Below, in pieces: positions 48,870-60,917 of a stretch of DNA of 64,000 nucleotides. The DNA is from Marchantia polymorpha subsp. ruderalis (taxonomy: Eukaryota > Streptophyta > Marchantiopsida > Marchantiales > Marchantiaceae). A program made the position numbers and the translations under genes. The notes below the pieces were generated by a model. It worked only from the letters and a program-made list of their open reading frames with translations, ran no database searches and was not told the DNA's origin. The number at the start of each line of letters is the position of its first letter. The stretch's first letter is position 1. The stretch lies in NCBI GenBank assembly GCA_037833965.1, contig AP031357.1, positions 17,876,001-17,940,000 on the forward strand. The letters run 5' to 3'.

Positions 48870-51699
48870 TCTGATGATTTTTTCTTTCAAACATCGACTG
48901 CTACATTTTCATTAAAATTGGAGTGCTTGGAGAGTAAGATTTCTCTATTCATAGATGAAAGTGCAAAACTCTAAAAACAGAAATGGGTCTGAAAGTAGTA
49001 ATAATGAAGGTTGCGTAAAAAGTGTTTGGCAGGATGTTCGAGCTTTGAACTCGATGTAGAAACCTTGTTTTACCTGATAAGAATCGGTCGAATCGAAGTT
49101 CATAAATTTCTTCTGTTACCGAAATCCTAGAAACAATTATTTTAAGATAAGATCGACGAGAAATGTTTGTTGCTGTTTGATCAATTTTGTACAAAGGAAA
49201 GAACGTCTAAATACGATTTTACCGCAGGTTTTCAAGATAGAAACAAAAGTGCCCACCGTCCGCCGGGACCGCAGTGAAGGAAACCTAGACACCGAAATAT
49301 TGTAAAGCCTTGTCTCCTCGCCCAAAGAAACCTTCACACGGCAGTCGCGGTTCATGTGCCGTAGTCAGCTACGTAGTCATGGAGCCAGAGAAACGTCCAT
49401 GGATATTCATAGTTTATGCGCGCGTCATATTCGCCAGCTAGCAGCCACTGCCAGAGATCCACCAGATGAGGACGAGGGCATCTTTGGATGTTGGCACGGT
49501 CATCCCAAGAGCGCTCCGAATTCGTCCATGCGTATTATTTTAGTGGGCCGCGACCATAGTCCAAGAATTCATTCCGGGCCAGGGCGGCCTGGGCTTGCGC
49601 CAAGTCGATTCGTCAGTCTGTCAGTCAGTCATCCCACCAACGCCTCCCTCAGCTCCTCCCCGACGGACGGTCGCCGTCGCCGTCGCCGTCGGTCCGAGGA
49701 TAGAATGGGCCCGTCGTTTCGTTGTCGTGGTGTGCAAGTCTCGGACGAGATTTGAATGGCTTCGGGGCCACGATCGGCGAGGGGGAGGGGGAGCGATGGA
49801 AGGGCGGGAAAGTCCGCCTGGGAAGGGACCGTCTTCGAGAAATCAGGGCTGCTGGTGAGTCGATTCTTCGGAAGATGACGATGAGGAGGAGGAGGAGGAC
49901 GACGACGAGCGGATGCCTCCGCATCCGATCTGCCGTCATGATGGATGCGGTAATTGGCATAGATTTGGTCGCATCCCTTCGACCTCTACATGTCGAACGG
50001 ATGCGTCAAGCGATTCTTTTTGGCTCGATAAAGTGATTCCGCTCTGAGCTGGCTCCTTCGCGTCGCCTGCTGACACGTTTGTCCTCTGTCGTCTTTCTTC
50101 GATGGAAGTTTGGATTAACTCCATACGACATCCGAAGGCGCCTGTGGGAGCCCCACCAGAATCCCTCACCTTTCAGGAGGTTTCTTCGCTCATCTCGGCG
50201 CATTAATTTACAAATTGACTCCACGTAGGGAGTACATGGAACATATTGTAACGAGGGTTCAGTCCTCTAATAATAGCAGTATGGGCCATGTGCATTCATG
50301 ATGTTCGTGTTCGCAGCTCATTTACTCGAAGAATGATCATGTAACACCTATGTCAGTAAAAATAACATTCTAAAAGCTTTGCTCCTGCACATCGAAGGAA
50401 GTCGAGAGGAAACTATGAAGGACATAGCCAGATGAGTAGGTGCATATTGTGTACGATTTTCCAGACGTCATCATTATGGGTATGGGTATCATCTCTGTTT
50501 CACGACCAGTCACTTATTTGTATCATGATCATCAGGTATAGTGAATCTTCAGATTCTATTTACAGAGACATTCTGCCAGGTTTTATTTTTATATCGAAAT
50601 TCAGGTGACTTTAGACGTGAGTCGGCCCGAAACTGAAGTTGAAGTCCACGAATCACCTTAAGATGTGATTTGTCGATTTCAACTCCATGCTTGTAGTTTA
50701 ACATGTGAACTAGGCCACTGCCACTTTGTATCACGACGTGGTGATGGCCCTGCGCATTTTAAAAAAGTAATAAAAATATATGAATATATAAAATTTATGA
50801 AAGTAAAAAAGAATCCAAGATAAATTAAATGAACAAAATGGTAAACTCTATGATAGGATATCATATTAATTTAGTCTAACTCTTATACGTTGGTTTCCTC
50901 GGTTGCAGGAGATCTCGATGATACGCTGCAAAAAATGATGATTATATTTAGCTGTCATTTTTAGAGTTTGTGGATCCTCTCTGAGACACATTAATTATAG
51001 TCAATGAAACTACTTGTTTGATCTTGTGAAAGTTGACTCAAAACGATGAACGATATATTTCGATGTATTTGTATTTGACGTAGTTCTGTACATATCTTGT
51101 TTCGGACGGTCGAATGATAACGAAGCAATTAAGACTTACGTACGGTGGCTTCTCTGTGTAGCCACTGAAAACTCCTTTGTCTATGAGCAATAGGACCTGA
51201 AGCCGAACAGAGATTGAAATCGTATCAAGAATACTTGGATCTGTACAAGGATGGTGACATTAAGTTTTGGGCCACTATCGTATTGTATCATTGTGCTAAG
51301 ATCTAAAGGAGTTCGTGGAAAGGCTCGGATCGCGTTACGAGAACAGTTTCGGACGAGTAGTTGGCTAAGGACGAGAATAAGGAGCAAGGCAAAGCATATA
51401 TTTGAAAGGACGGTTGCCATTCCCGACATATTGACGTTCTTACAACCTCATCCAACAATCATCTCTCTTCTTTATTGTTATGATACTTTGCTAGAGAGAC
51501 TATTCTAGATTAAATTTTTTTTTTTCATAAATGAATCTTAGAGATCGAGGACTAAAGAATCTTTCCCAAGACGGGAGTCAAATTGAAGATTGTTAAGTTT
51601 ACTCTCAGAAATTGGCTGAGTTGATTTCGTTTGACTTTATAGCTAGATGATAATTAGTATCAGATTCTTACATATTCTCGTAAACCTAGACTCAAAGAG
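48870..51699. other. Intergenic DNA with a GC-rich patch
   Basis: 49.55-50.15 kb is GC-rich with trinucleotide repeats (CCGTCG at 49669-49692, GAGGAG near 49880) and several domain-free frames. It may be a promoter or a non-coding transcript. The rest is ordinary intergenic sequence becoming AT-rich toward 51.5 kb. Confidence 0.35.
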
Positions 51700-51754
51700 T
51701 TAAAAGTCATAATTGCGTTCATTTACTATAATATTTCATTGTGTGTTCATACTC

Positions 51755-51757
<3 letters not shown>

Positions 51758-51788
<31 letters not shown>
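51758..51788. repeat. TA microsatellite
   Basis: About 15 uninterrupted TA units near the left edge of AT-rich island 2. Confidence 0.95.
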
Positions 51789-51790
<2 letters not shown>

Positions 51791-52790
51791 TAGAGTGTAT
51801 AAAAGATGTAAAATTTTAGTTTGTTTGGTCCAGTTTTTTTATTAAAACATAATATCAGATTGAATATAATAGTTTCTGTAATGAAATAACTATGAAGTTA
51901 AATCTTAGCAAATTATTTTAAAGCTTTATTTGATGTTTATTAGAATAATGAATCTACTCTTATTATTATAGAGAAAATATTATTGGATCTAATTTTTCTA
52001 TTTCAAATGATAATTTTTCACAGAGACAAATATATATTAAACGCTGATTGTGTCAAGAATAACTATTGATTTCTTCAATGTATAAATGTATATATATATA
52101 TATATATATATATCTTCTGATGAGTTATTTTTCTTCATACACACATAGAAATTTCAAATTCCGTTTTATTTTTTATTCACAAAAATCAACATTAACAATG
52201 ACTTATTTAAAATTTATTTTTGAAAAAAAACAGGCAGATCTTGATTAAAAAACTTTATATTTTAATTTTGATATGAGTAATATTTTTATTGATGTATTCA
52301 AAAGAATCACAGATGTTAATATATATTATAATTAGATTGAAATTTTGATAAAAAATAAGTAATTATTTAAAAAAATTAGAATTGAGAAATTAAATTTATT
52401 AATAGCATAATAAAAAACTGAAATTTTTATTAAAATTGTAATATTATATAAAATATAAATTTTTTTATTTGAAGTTCCACCGCAACTAGAATCACACACC
52501 GATGTATGTGGATCAATTCCACATGAGGCTAGATCCAAAGCCATGATAGAAGTTTCATTAAAGCAAAAAATATCATATCAGATTTTCATAGCCAAGTTTT
52601 TGACAATCTTTTATATGCGGGACATAAATTTTGATTAAATAAATTTTAAAAACGTCTTTAAAATGTGATGAAATTCTAACGTGGGATATACTATGCAAAA
52701 TAATTTTTAAATTCTGTAATTTGATATTAACATTTATTAAGATGTAAAATCGAGAGACATGATAGTCAAAGTCTTTACTGTTTGGTACTC

Positions 52791-52985
52791 CACATTCATT
52801 GAAATGATCAAAATGTTGTGACACAAATTAAAAAAATAGGTCTAGCATATTCTCTCGATACATTTGCTCTATTTCTTTATACAGTCCGAGTAGTACTCTA
52901 CACGTAGTGAAACTTACCTCAACAAATTTTGTTTATGAATGCGCTGCCCAATGTTATTGATTTGTGATTACGCTTTTAATCTCCT
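52791..52985. repeat. Decayed relative of the intron 1 MITE-like repeat
   Basis: It aligns with 44281-44475 through ACATTC, TGATC-AATGT-GTGA-ACAAATTA, CTATTTCTTTA, GAATGCGCTGCCCAATG (GGATGCGCTGCACGATT in the first copy) and the end TTTGTGATTACGC-TTAATCTCCT. Most differences read as C-to-T or G-to-A relative to the 44-kb copy, and the hairpin arms no longer pair well. Confidence 0.65.
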
Positions 52986-55900
52986 ATACTTTCTTTCAAA
53001 GAATTTAATCTATAATTTGAAGTTATTTATGAAAACAATAAAAATATTATTTAATATCACAAAATTCAAAATTTTATTTATGTTTAATTTTAAATAAATT
53101 TTTCAAAATGTTAGAAAATTTCATAATTTTTTTTAAAAATATGAACTTATAAATAAATATATTTCCCATTTTACATAATTTTTATATTTAACAATTTAAA
53201 AAATTGAAAATTTAATTTTGATTACATAAAATATATTATACAGTAAATACATATCAAATAAAAAAATATCTTTAAAATCTGATGGAATTCTAAATGCGTG
53301 ATATACTATGCAAAATAATTTTACTATTATGTAATTTGATATTAAAATTTATTTTTTATACATATTTTTTATATAATTAATTAAATATAACCAAACATAT
53401 ATATTTTGAAACCAAACATTATTCATAAACTTTATATCTATAGATTTATATTTGAGTTGGCAAACTTAATGTGATAATAGACAAATTTTTTCTTTATTTG
53501 AGGATATTAGTTAAGTTTGTTGATTTGTCATCATAAACAAAAGTTCATAAAAGCATGTCACAATGACACATTTATGGGTAAAATACAAGGTTTTCCAGTG
53601 AATGTAGTTTGTAATGATGAACCACGTATTTCTCCGTCTTGATTATCTACTTGTATGTTATTTTTGAAGTGAATGAATGTTTGTGTACCTAAACTAATAA
53701 CTGATTTCATGTAATGCATTGTGAGGACAATCCTAACGTTGGTTAATATAGTTTGAAATACTGATTTCAAATGACTTTAACAAGCAAAATGACCCTACAA
53801 CTTCAGAATTCTCATCGTAAGCACAAGGCTATGGGCCTAAAATTTGGCAAATGCAAAATAAAAATTGCAACAGATCACAACCTTGGATAAATATCATAGC
53901 CTATAATGAATCAGTTTAACATTGTGTTTGCAATTATGCATTCGGTCATCTTACATGAGTCAAGTTGTGATTAAAATCTGAACATAAATTGATAGTTGTT
54001 ATGATTGCATACAACAAAGTTTTTTTTTGGTTCAAGATTGAGATCAAAATTTTCAAAACTAAATCTAAGACTTAGTTAAAAGTATCTAGGACAGCAAAGT
54101 GTGTAACAAGAAAAACAAAAAAATATTGAAAGAAAAAAAAATCACAAAGATTTGATGCCGACAAATACATGCTTTGTCTTTGGCTAGGTTCACAAAACAT
54201 GAAATTTTATTGATAATATCTCAAACAATTGTTGAAGCAAATAACTTCTCTACTTTCTATAAAGTTTATAGCAAAAATTCCTAATCCATGAAAAAACACT
54301 AAACCTAGTTTATTTGGATTATTTTTGAATTAAATTATTACTAGTAGCGTGATATCTTTTGTGAATGTCATAAACATACTCTTGTTTTTGGTTAGAAACT
54401 ATAATAATTTTTGAATTTTTGACTTCATTGTGTTTGCATCTATGCTATAGTGAAAATATAATGAAGAGACAAAAAGAGTAATACATCCACAAAATAAAAC
54501 ACACAAGCCAATATAATATCATATTTTAAGCCAATGTGTCTCAAGAGTTTGATTTTGAACATAATTTGCACGATGATAGATAATGAATTCAAATATATGT
54601 TTTATGCAATTCATCAAATATTTTTGAATATGTAGTAAAATTTTGACAGTGTTTTATTCTTATCAATTTTGTTACATTATAATTTTCTAGATACTTTTAA
54701 AGTACCAAAAATTTAATTTGTGTGAGAATTGATGAACTTTGTAGAATTGAAATTATTGCATGTGTTAAAATTTAAAATTTTGATTCAAGTAAAATTCATT
54801 AATGATATGAGATAAATATATTTTTTTTGGATATATAGAATCAAAAGTTTGTGAGTGAAGCTCACCCTAAATATGCTCAAGATTAAAATAGATGATAAAA
54901 TCATGTTGAAATTAAACAAGTATAAAACTTTATACATGTTAGAATACAATACTGTGAGTCATGAGGTCATTTTTATTATAATTTGACTTAAAGTATCTCA
55001 TATATGACACTATAAACTATGTTTCATAAAAAATAGTTACTTTACATTTTTTTGAGAATATAATATATAAAACTAACAGGCATTTAATTTATTCATAATT
55101 TTGTGAAAATTGTGCAGTGAGCAAGCATCATAAAAAGCTTTTAATTTTGGATCTTACAATTTCAAAGAGTTATTTGGATTTACACAAAATGAATTTTGAA
55201 GATCTTTTTTGAAGTCATTATTGTCTTCAAAATTATATTATATATTATTTTAAAATGATTATTTAAAATTTGAATTGATATTATTTTCCACATAAGTTTT
55301 TAAAGTTTTTATAATTTTTGAAAATTGAAACGTCCAAGTTAAGATACAAATTTGACACAAAGTAAGATATATGATTATATATAATGATTAAAAGTATACA
55401 TTTAAATAGTATAAAATAAAAATAAAAGATAATTTGAAATCATTTTTTTTCAACACAAATTTAAACTTTGTAACAAATTTTTTTTGAAGGAATTTACACC
55501 AAATAATATTAAATATGTGTAAGAAAAAAACTTTAATTCAAAATTGTTGTTAAAAAATTTTTGATTGTAAAATTTAGTCTGTTATTTCAAAAAGTTTAGT
55601 AAAAAATTGAATCGTACATCTAAAAGGTTTTACTTTTTTTTACATATGTGAGTGATGTGAAAGATAAAAAGCTATGAATTTTTTAGCATCTATGATTATT
55701 TCCTTTAAAAAAGTGTCTTTGGATAAAATCAGATAAAAAGTTTTATGAGTTTCTACTTATTGACAAGAACAAATTTTCATTCATAGATATAGTTGATGCC
55801 ATGATTGCTATTATGGATTTATTTATGTTACAAGAGAAACCTTTGAGATAGATTGAGCATAATACTAGAAAGCAAGAGCAAGTTAATGATGATAATAAAA

Positions 55901-57029
55901 ATCAAACAATAAAGATAAAGCAAAAAGTTGTAATATAACATTATCAAAATTGATTAAGAGTATGACAAACAAGATATGTGTTATAGACTGATTCGTTCAT
56001 TTTTGTGTATCATGATATTGAGATTAAGTATGATGATGTTAATGCATGATGTTGGTAAAAAATTTGTTCTTACAAAGAAATTTAGCTCTTTGTTATTAAA
56101 TTTAGATGTAATATTGCTATGGAATGTGAAACTCAATTGTTGATTGATATTATGACAAAAAAGCTAATGACATTTCTAAGCTATCATCCTTTGATTGATA
56201 AGAGTAACATTCAATTTAGACAAGAAAAGAATTTTCAAAACAAGATTGACGTATATCCTTCACACAAGAAAACGATGTGAGTTGTAAAGCAAAGTATTTT
56301 CACCTATAACAATATATACTACAATTCGATAAAATGTACACTTACTGCAATATGTATGTTTATTATGAATCAAATTTATGTAAGCACAACATTTTTTATG
56401 AATATTTAGAAGAGAAAATTCACATGGGATTATCAATTAAATTTAAAAAGAAGGGTAAAAAGTTTTTAATCTTCAGATTGTTGAATACAATATATGGATA
56501 AAAAATCTTCTAAGCAATAAAATGCAAGGTTTAATTAGTTCATGAAATCACAAATACATTTACAAAATGTGTTTGATAGATATGTATACATACAAAAGAT
56601 GAGAAAATTAATGAACTGAAGTTTTAATTTCATTTTTTTATCATAATTGGATGACATGATTAATTTGGCAAAGTATAGATTTGATGTTGATAAATCCAAG
56701 AATCAACTGAAATTTGAATTTAACATAATTAACATAAGAAATTCATATAAATCTAAAAAAAATTAGATCAAATCAAGTCAAGTATATAAAACGTGTGTTG
56801 GGTATATATAACATGGCAAATTTCAACTAAGTAGCTCAATGTCAAATGAATACCATTATAAAGAGAAGTATGTCATTCTCTTTGACAAGATGACAAGTTA
56901 ATAGATAACCTCATGTATTTGATAATATACTTCAGATTTATTTCAATATTTCAATAGCTAGAGCAATATTTGATAATATTGCTCTAGTTGTTGACATGAT
57001 GTTGAATTACATGTCAAATATATATGTTT

Positions 57030-57392
57030 GATGCATTGAAAAATTGTTAAGTGTTAAGTTTTAAGATATGTCAAGAGTAATTGTTATTATGGTATTTTGT
57101 TTGATGGTTTATAAAAGAATATTTAATCCTTATTTTGACTACGTTGATGGTGATTATATACAAGATTAGAACAAAGTAAAATCTTCAATTATAGACTTGA
57201 CGATAGATGAATTAGTTGATTTTTTTTCACAAAAGCTTATAGTTGATGCATTAGAAAGCTATAAAGTGAATTTTCAGATACATCAAGAGTATTAAACATT
57301 ATGGTTTTTTATGATAACGGATGCATTTGAAAGTTGTGAAGTGGATTTTCATATACTCAACAAGTACAAAGTATTATGGTATTTTGTTTGAT
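57030..57392. repeat. Three degenerate repeat units in AT-rich island 2
   Basis: Units at 57030-57104, 57244-57313 and 57320-57392 share GATGCATT-GAAA, a middle CAA-GAGT or CAA-AAGT word and TATTATGGTATTTTGTTTGAT. The last two are about 76 bp apart. They may be internal repeats of an old retroelement. Confidence 0.45.
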
Positions 57393-58500
57393 ATTTTGTT
57401 GAACAATGCTAAATCTTTGTAAGAGATTGTTGATGATGATTGTGTACAATATCTGGAAATTTCATTATTATTATGTTTTACATTTGTTTGTGGGTGCATT
57501 AGTTGGGAATCCACAAAGATGTAGCGGCAACAAAAATATAAAAAAATACTATTTGGCAGAATAGATATTATGTGATGGGAATGAAAGAGCATGTTTTCAA
57601 TTTTTGCTGTCATGGTGAAAATGCATTACATCTTGAGCCAATCAAATGATGATTAGGAAAGAGAAAAGCATATAGATATCAGATGTCACTTTATTAGATT
57701 TACATTTGTTGATAAGAAGTTTAAGCTAATCAAGATTGATGGTATATTCAATCTAATTGACTCATTGACCATAATAGTTAATTCAAATAGTTTTCAAAAA
57801 ATATTGTGCTATATTACAATTTCTACATGATGAACACAAGTAAAATTTACTAACCAAATTTTAATAATTCTTTACATATTTTTATTAATCTATCATATTT
57901 TGGCTACAACTTAATTTTAGTTAGTTCTGGTTTACAAAACTCTCTAAAGATACCTATGTTAGGTTTCATTTTTGAAATTTTGACAAAATCATTATGTGAT
58001 TTATAGAGTTTACGGTCATCAAAACATGAGTAAAGAGTAACATTGTTATGAAGTATTTTAGATTTACATTTTATTCTGATTAGGTTAACCCAATTAGTTG
58101 AGTTGATTAGTATGTCATTACATGAAGAGCTCACCTAAGCTCTCAAGTCATATTATTAGAGTTTCTTTGAGTAAATATCAAGTTGTTAAATAGAGTTAGT
58201 TCACAATGATGAACTCCGTACTTCTTCATTTCGATAATCTACATGTGTTCCTTTCTAGTTTAATTGTTTTGTTGTGTATGTGAAGTAACAATTAACAATT
58301 GATACTAGTGAACAACTTGTAAATTTGAGGTATATAGCATCATTGAATAATCATTAAATAACATATATATATATATATATATAATAATCAATTATGGCTG
58401 TCATGGTTATGATAGATGTTTGATATAATAGAATTAATCGAAAATATAGAGAATTGAATCTTACTTGACACTAATTTCGGGGGTTAAAGAATGATAGAAT

Positions 58501-59353
58501 TATTTGCATATATATATTGTAAGAAGTTTACTGGAGAAGTCAAAAGATATCCCTAGTTGTACGCGCAAGGAAGTTCAGTATAGGAGTGTTACACGCTCGT
58601 AGACATTTGTGGAGAGTTAATCGAGAGAGCTCGATCGAAACTTATAACAGACGATTAGATGGTCTATAATCGTCTGTCTGTCTCATTGCCCTTCTTTGAT
58701 ACCCGGTCTCTAGCTTCCCCACACCTCTCAAGACAGAAAGGCACTCTTTCCTGATTTCTTCCAGACAACAAAACAAGTTCAATGTCAATGAGTATGATAC
58801 TTATTTGATGGAGGTGACGGGATTCGTGGCGGGATATTCACTTACTCAGCAGATAATCCATCCTGACTCACTGATTCGGGAACTGCAGAACGCAGTAAGA
58901 TCCTCTACTTCTTGCTTATCTTCAACACACCTGGAGGCAGGAATCATAAACTGCCAAATTTGGCCTTTTTCTCTTACCATGGCTAGTAAACTCGAATCAT
59001 TCTGCTCTTAAGTCAACAAACCACATATCGAAGGTTGAAGTTCTAAGTTCATGGTTGTAGCTATTCCATCGGAATCTCATTTCGCGTGCTAAGGATCGTC
59101 TTGCTAATGACATATCCTTAAGCTTTCATCAAGTCTTACTCTGATTTTTTCATTTGAGAGTGCCATTCCTTAACTGCGTCATATGAAAGAATGATCAGAA
59201 AGTACCGAGGTGAATGGTGATAATAAGTTCTCGATGTCGGAACCTTGGAGCATTTTGTCGATACGTGAGAAGCTGTGGTAAGAACCTGACCATCCAAGGA
59301 TATTTGACTGCCTCCGCCTGAACCTAGTACAAGGGTTCTGGTCTGTCTGAAAG
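58501..59353. other. Intergenic, nothing recognised
   Basis: GC content recovers after the AT-rich island. Frames are short and domain-free. A 68-codon frame at 58805 has no recognisable feature. Confidence 0.4.
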
Positions 59354-59440
59354 CTTTCTGAGTTCAGAGCCTTCGCGTGATTCCTTGTGGGCACAGATCG
59401 ATTGCTTCGATCGGTCATTACAACCACGAAACCTTTGTTC
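59354..59440. repeat. Direct repeat outside the 59.5-60.4 kb inverted-repeat element, left copy
   Basis: CCTTGTGGGCACAGATCGAT, then GATCGGTCA, then TACAACCACGAAACCTTTG match 60672-60755 with scattered changes. The centre forms a small hairpin around GATCGAT. Confidence 0.6.
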
Positions 59441-59526
59441 ACTTCTTCCAACTCTTAGAACCCATTTCTGAGCTTCTGTACAAGATTACTGAGGTCAGAG
59501 AGATTCTCAAGAGATACAAAACTCTA

Positions 59527-60352
59527 TTATAAATCGAAGTCGCTAGTCACCACTCACTTTTCGCTATTAATCATCCACCCTCAGTTTTGAAGAACAGGAA
59601 GCATGACAGAGACCCAAAGCAGCGCTCGCACAGGCGATAGCTGCTTCCGTTGGCCTTGCTTGGTTTTCAAAACCAAGCAAAACAATGCTGCTCGAACTCT
59701 CACTGTGAGACCTACAAATGGTCGCTTTCGAGCCAGGGGCCGGCACTCTACCTCCTCTACGATTCGAACTCCGATCTCCGGGTCAGTGACACGGGCCCTT
59801 GTCTCCGTCGCGGTCTGCAGTCAGGACTGGCCGCAAGACCCCAGCCAAGTGCAGTAACCGGAGACCCTAAACCCAATCGGATTCGAACATGATTCTGATA
59901 TATCCAAATACGATTCCAAATATATCCGCCAAAATGAACAACACCATCAACATCCACAGAGAAGATAAGCACATTGGGATAGGAAACGCTAAAGACCAGG
60001 TGAGAATCACTTGGATAGGAGTTCTTTAATCACACAGTGCAAATGAATGTACAATTTCGACTACTATTGGAGCAGATAGCCTGCAAGGAAAAGTGTAAAG
60101 AAGAAAGCAAAGGTACCGTAAATTAGAAAACTTTTCTGCCCTTCGGTCAAGGACTTTCCACCCAGGCCGAACTGTTGATTTTGAGCAAATCCCGCAATCT
60201 CTACACTCTTAGAAAATTACGCCGGACCCCACCCAACAGCGGTAACCGAAAACCCAATCGGAACGCGAAAAAAGTACACAGGGGTTCTTTAAAATTGGGG
60301 ATGAATGGTGAATAGAGAAAAATGAATGGTGACTAGCAGCTCCGATTATAAA
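59527..60352. mobile_element. Foldback element with about 70-bp terminal inverted repeats
   Basis: The left arm 59527-59595 (TTATAAATCGAAGTCGCTAG ... TTTTGAAGAAC) pairs with the right arm 60284-60352 (GTTCTTTAAAATTGGGG ... CGATTATAAA) at roughly three quarters of positions. Inside, 59835-59885 and 60222-60265 are related in direct orientation (GACCCCA-CCAA, GTAACCG, AACCCAATCGGA). No transposase frame is present, so it would be a non-autonomous DNA element or an old complex duplication. Confidence 0.5.
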
Positions 60353-60671
60353 TTGGTGTAATTTACGTTTCATATATGTTACCAGCAACCTGACAACCTC
60401 CCGTCCCCGCGACCGTCCAAGTAAACTGGCAAATTGTTATGAGAAGTAACTGTCAGCACGAGTAATCGATCTTGCGTCTTTCGGATTCCGTACAGTATAA
60501 TGCAGAACAATATGCAACCTTGCTTATGTTGTTTGCCTGGCTTCTAGACAAACTTGATGCGTGCTGTGGCCTTCTTGACAATCTGGAAATGTTGAGTAGA
60601 TGCATCTTCTTAGAGGGGATGCTTGATATATCATGCAGAAGCTCTGCTCAAAGGCCACAAGTAGTTCGAGT

Positions 60672-60755
60672 CTTTCTGACTCGAACCTTCGTATTAATCC
60701 TTGTGGGCACCGATCGATCGTGTTGATCGATCGATACAACCACGAACCTTTCGTT
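60672..60755. repeat. Direct repeat outside the inverted-repeat element, right copy
   Basis: It is the partner of 59354-59440. Its centre reads CGATCGATCGTGTTGATCGATCG, a hairpin with a short loop, and it then continues ATACAACCACGAACCTTTCG. Confidence 0.6.
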
Positions 60756-60917
60756 CGAGAACCGTCCTTCAACAAATCCATACAGAATAGCCCTTGAAAT
60801 CGAGTAACAACTGGTAGATTCATTTATAAAAGGCAGAAAGGGTGGCATCGACTTCCCTTCACCGAGCTTCAGGGGCACTCATGCCGCTCATCTGGTATCC
60901 AAAATGACGAGAACGTT

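Larger units (their letters stand above)
51700..58500. other. AT-rich island 2, degenerate repeats, no gene
   Basis: Composition is again extremely AT-rich with few CG steps. It holds TA microsatellites (51758-51788, 52089-52113, 58362-58383), a MITE-like relative at 52791-52985, a perfect small palindrome at 56958-56987 (CTAGAGCAATATT arms) and internal repeats near 57 kb. Around 56.30-56.45 kb one frame reads TYCNMYVYYESNLCKH, faintly like a gag zinc knuckle in a decayed retroelement. No intact frame exceeds 85 codons. Confidence 0.55.

Noticed and set aside
56958..56987. Perfect 13-bp palindrome as a terminator or regulatory hairpin
   Set aside because: It lies in gene-free AT-rich DNA with no flanking transcript; short AT palindromes are expected there.
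59757..59860. tRNA or tRNA-derived SINE on the minus strand
   Set aside because: GTTCGAATC looks like a B box, but the T-stem does not pair and no acceptor stem or A box is placed correctly.
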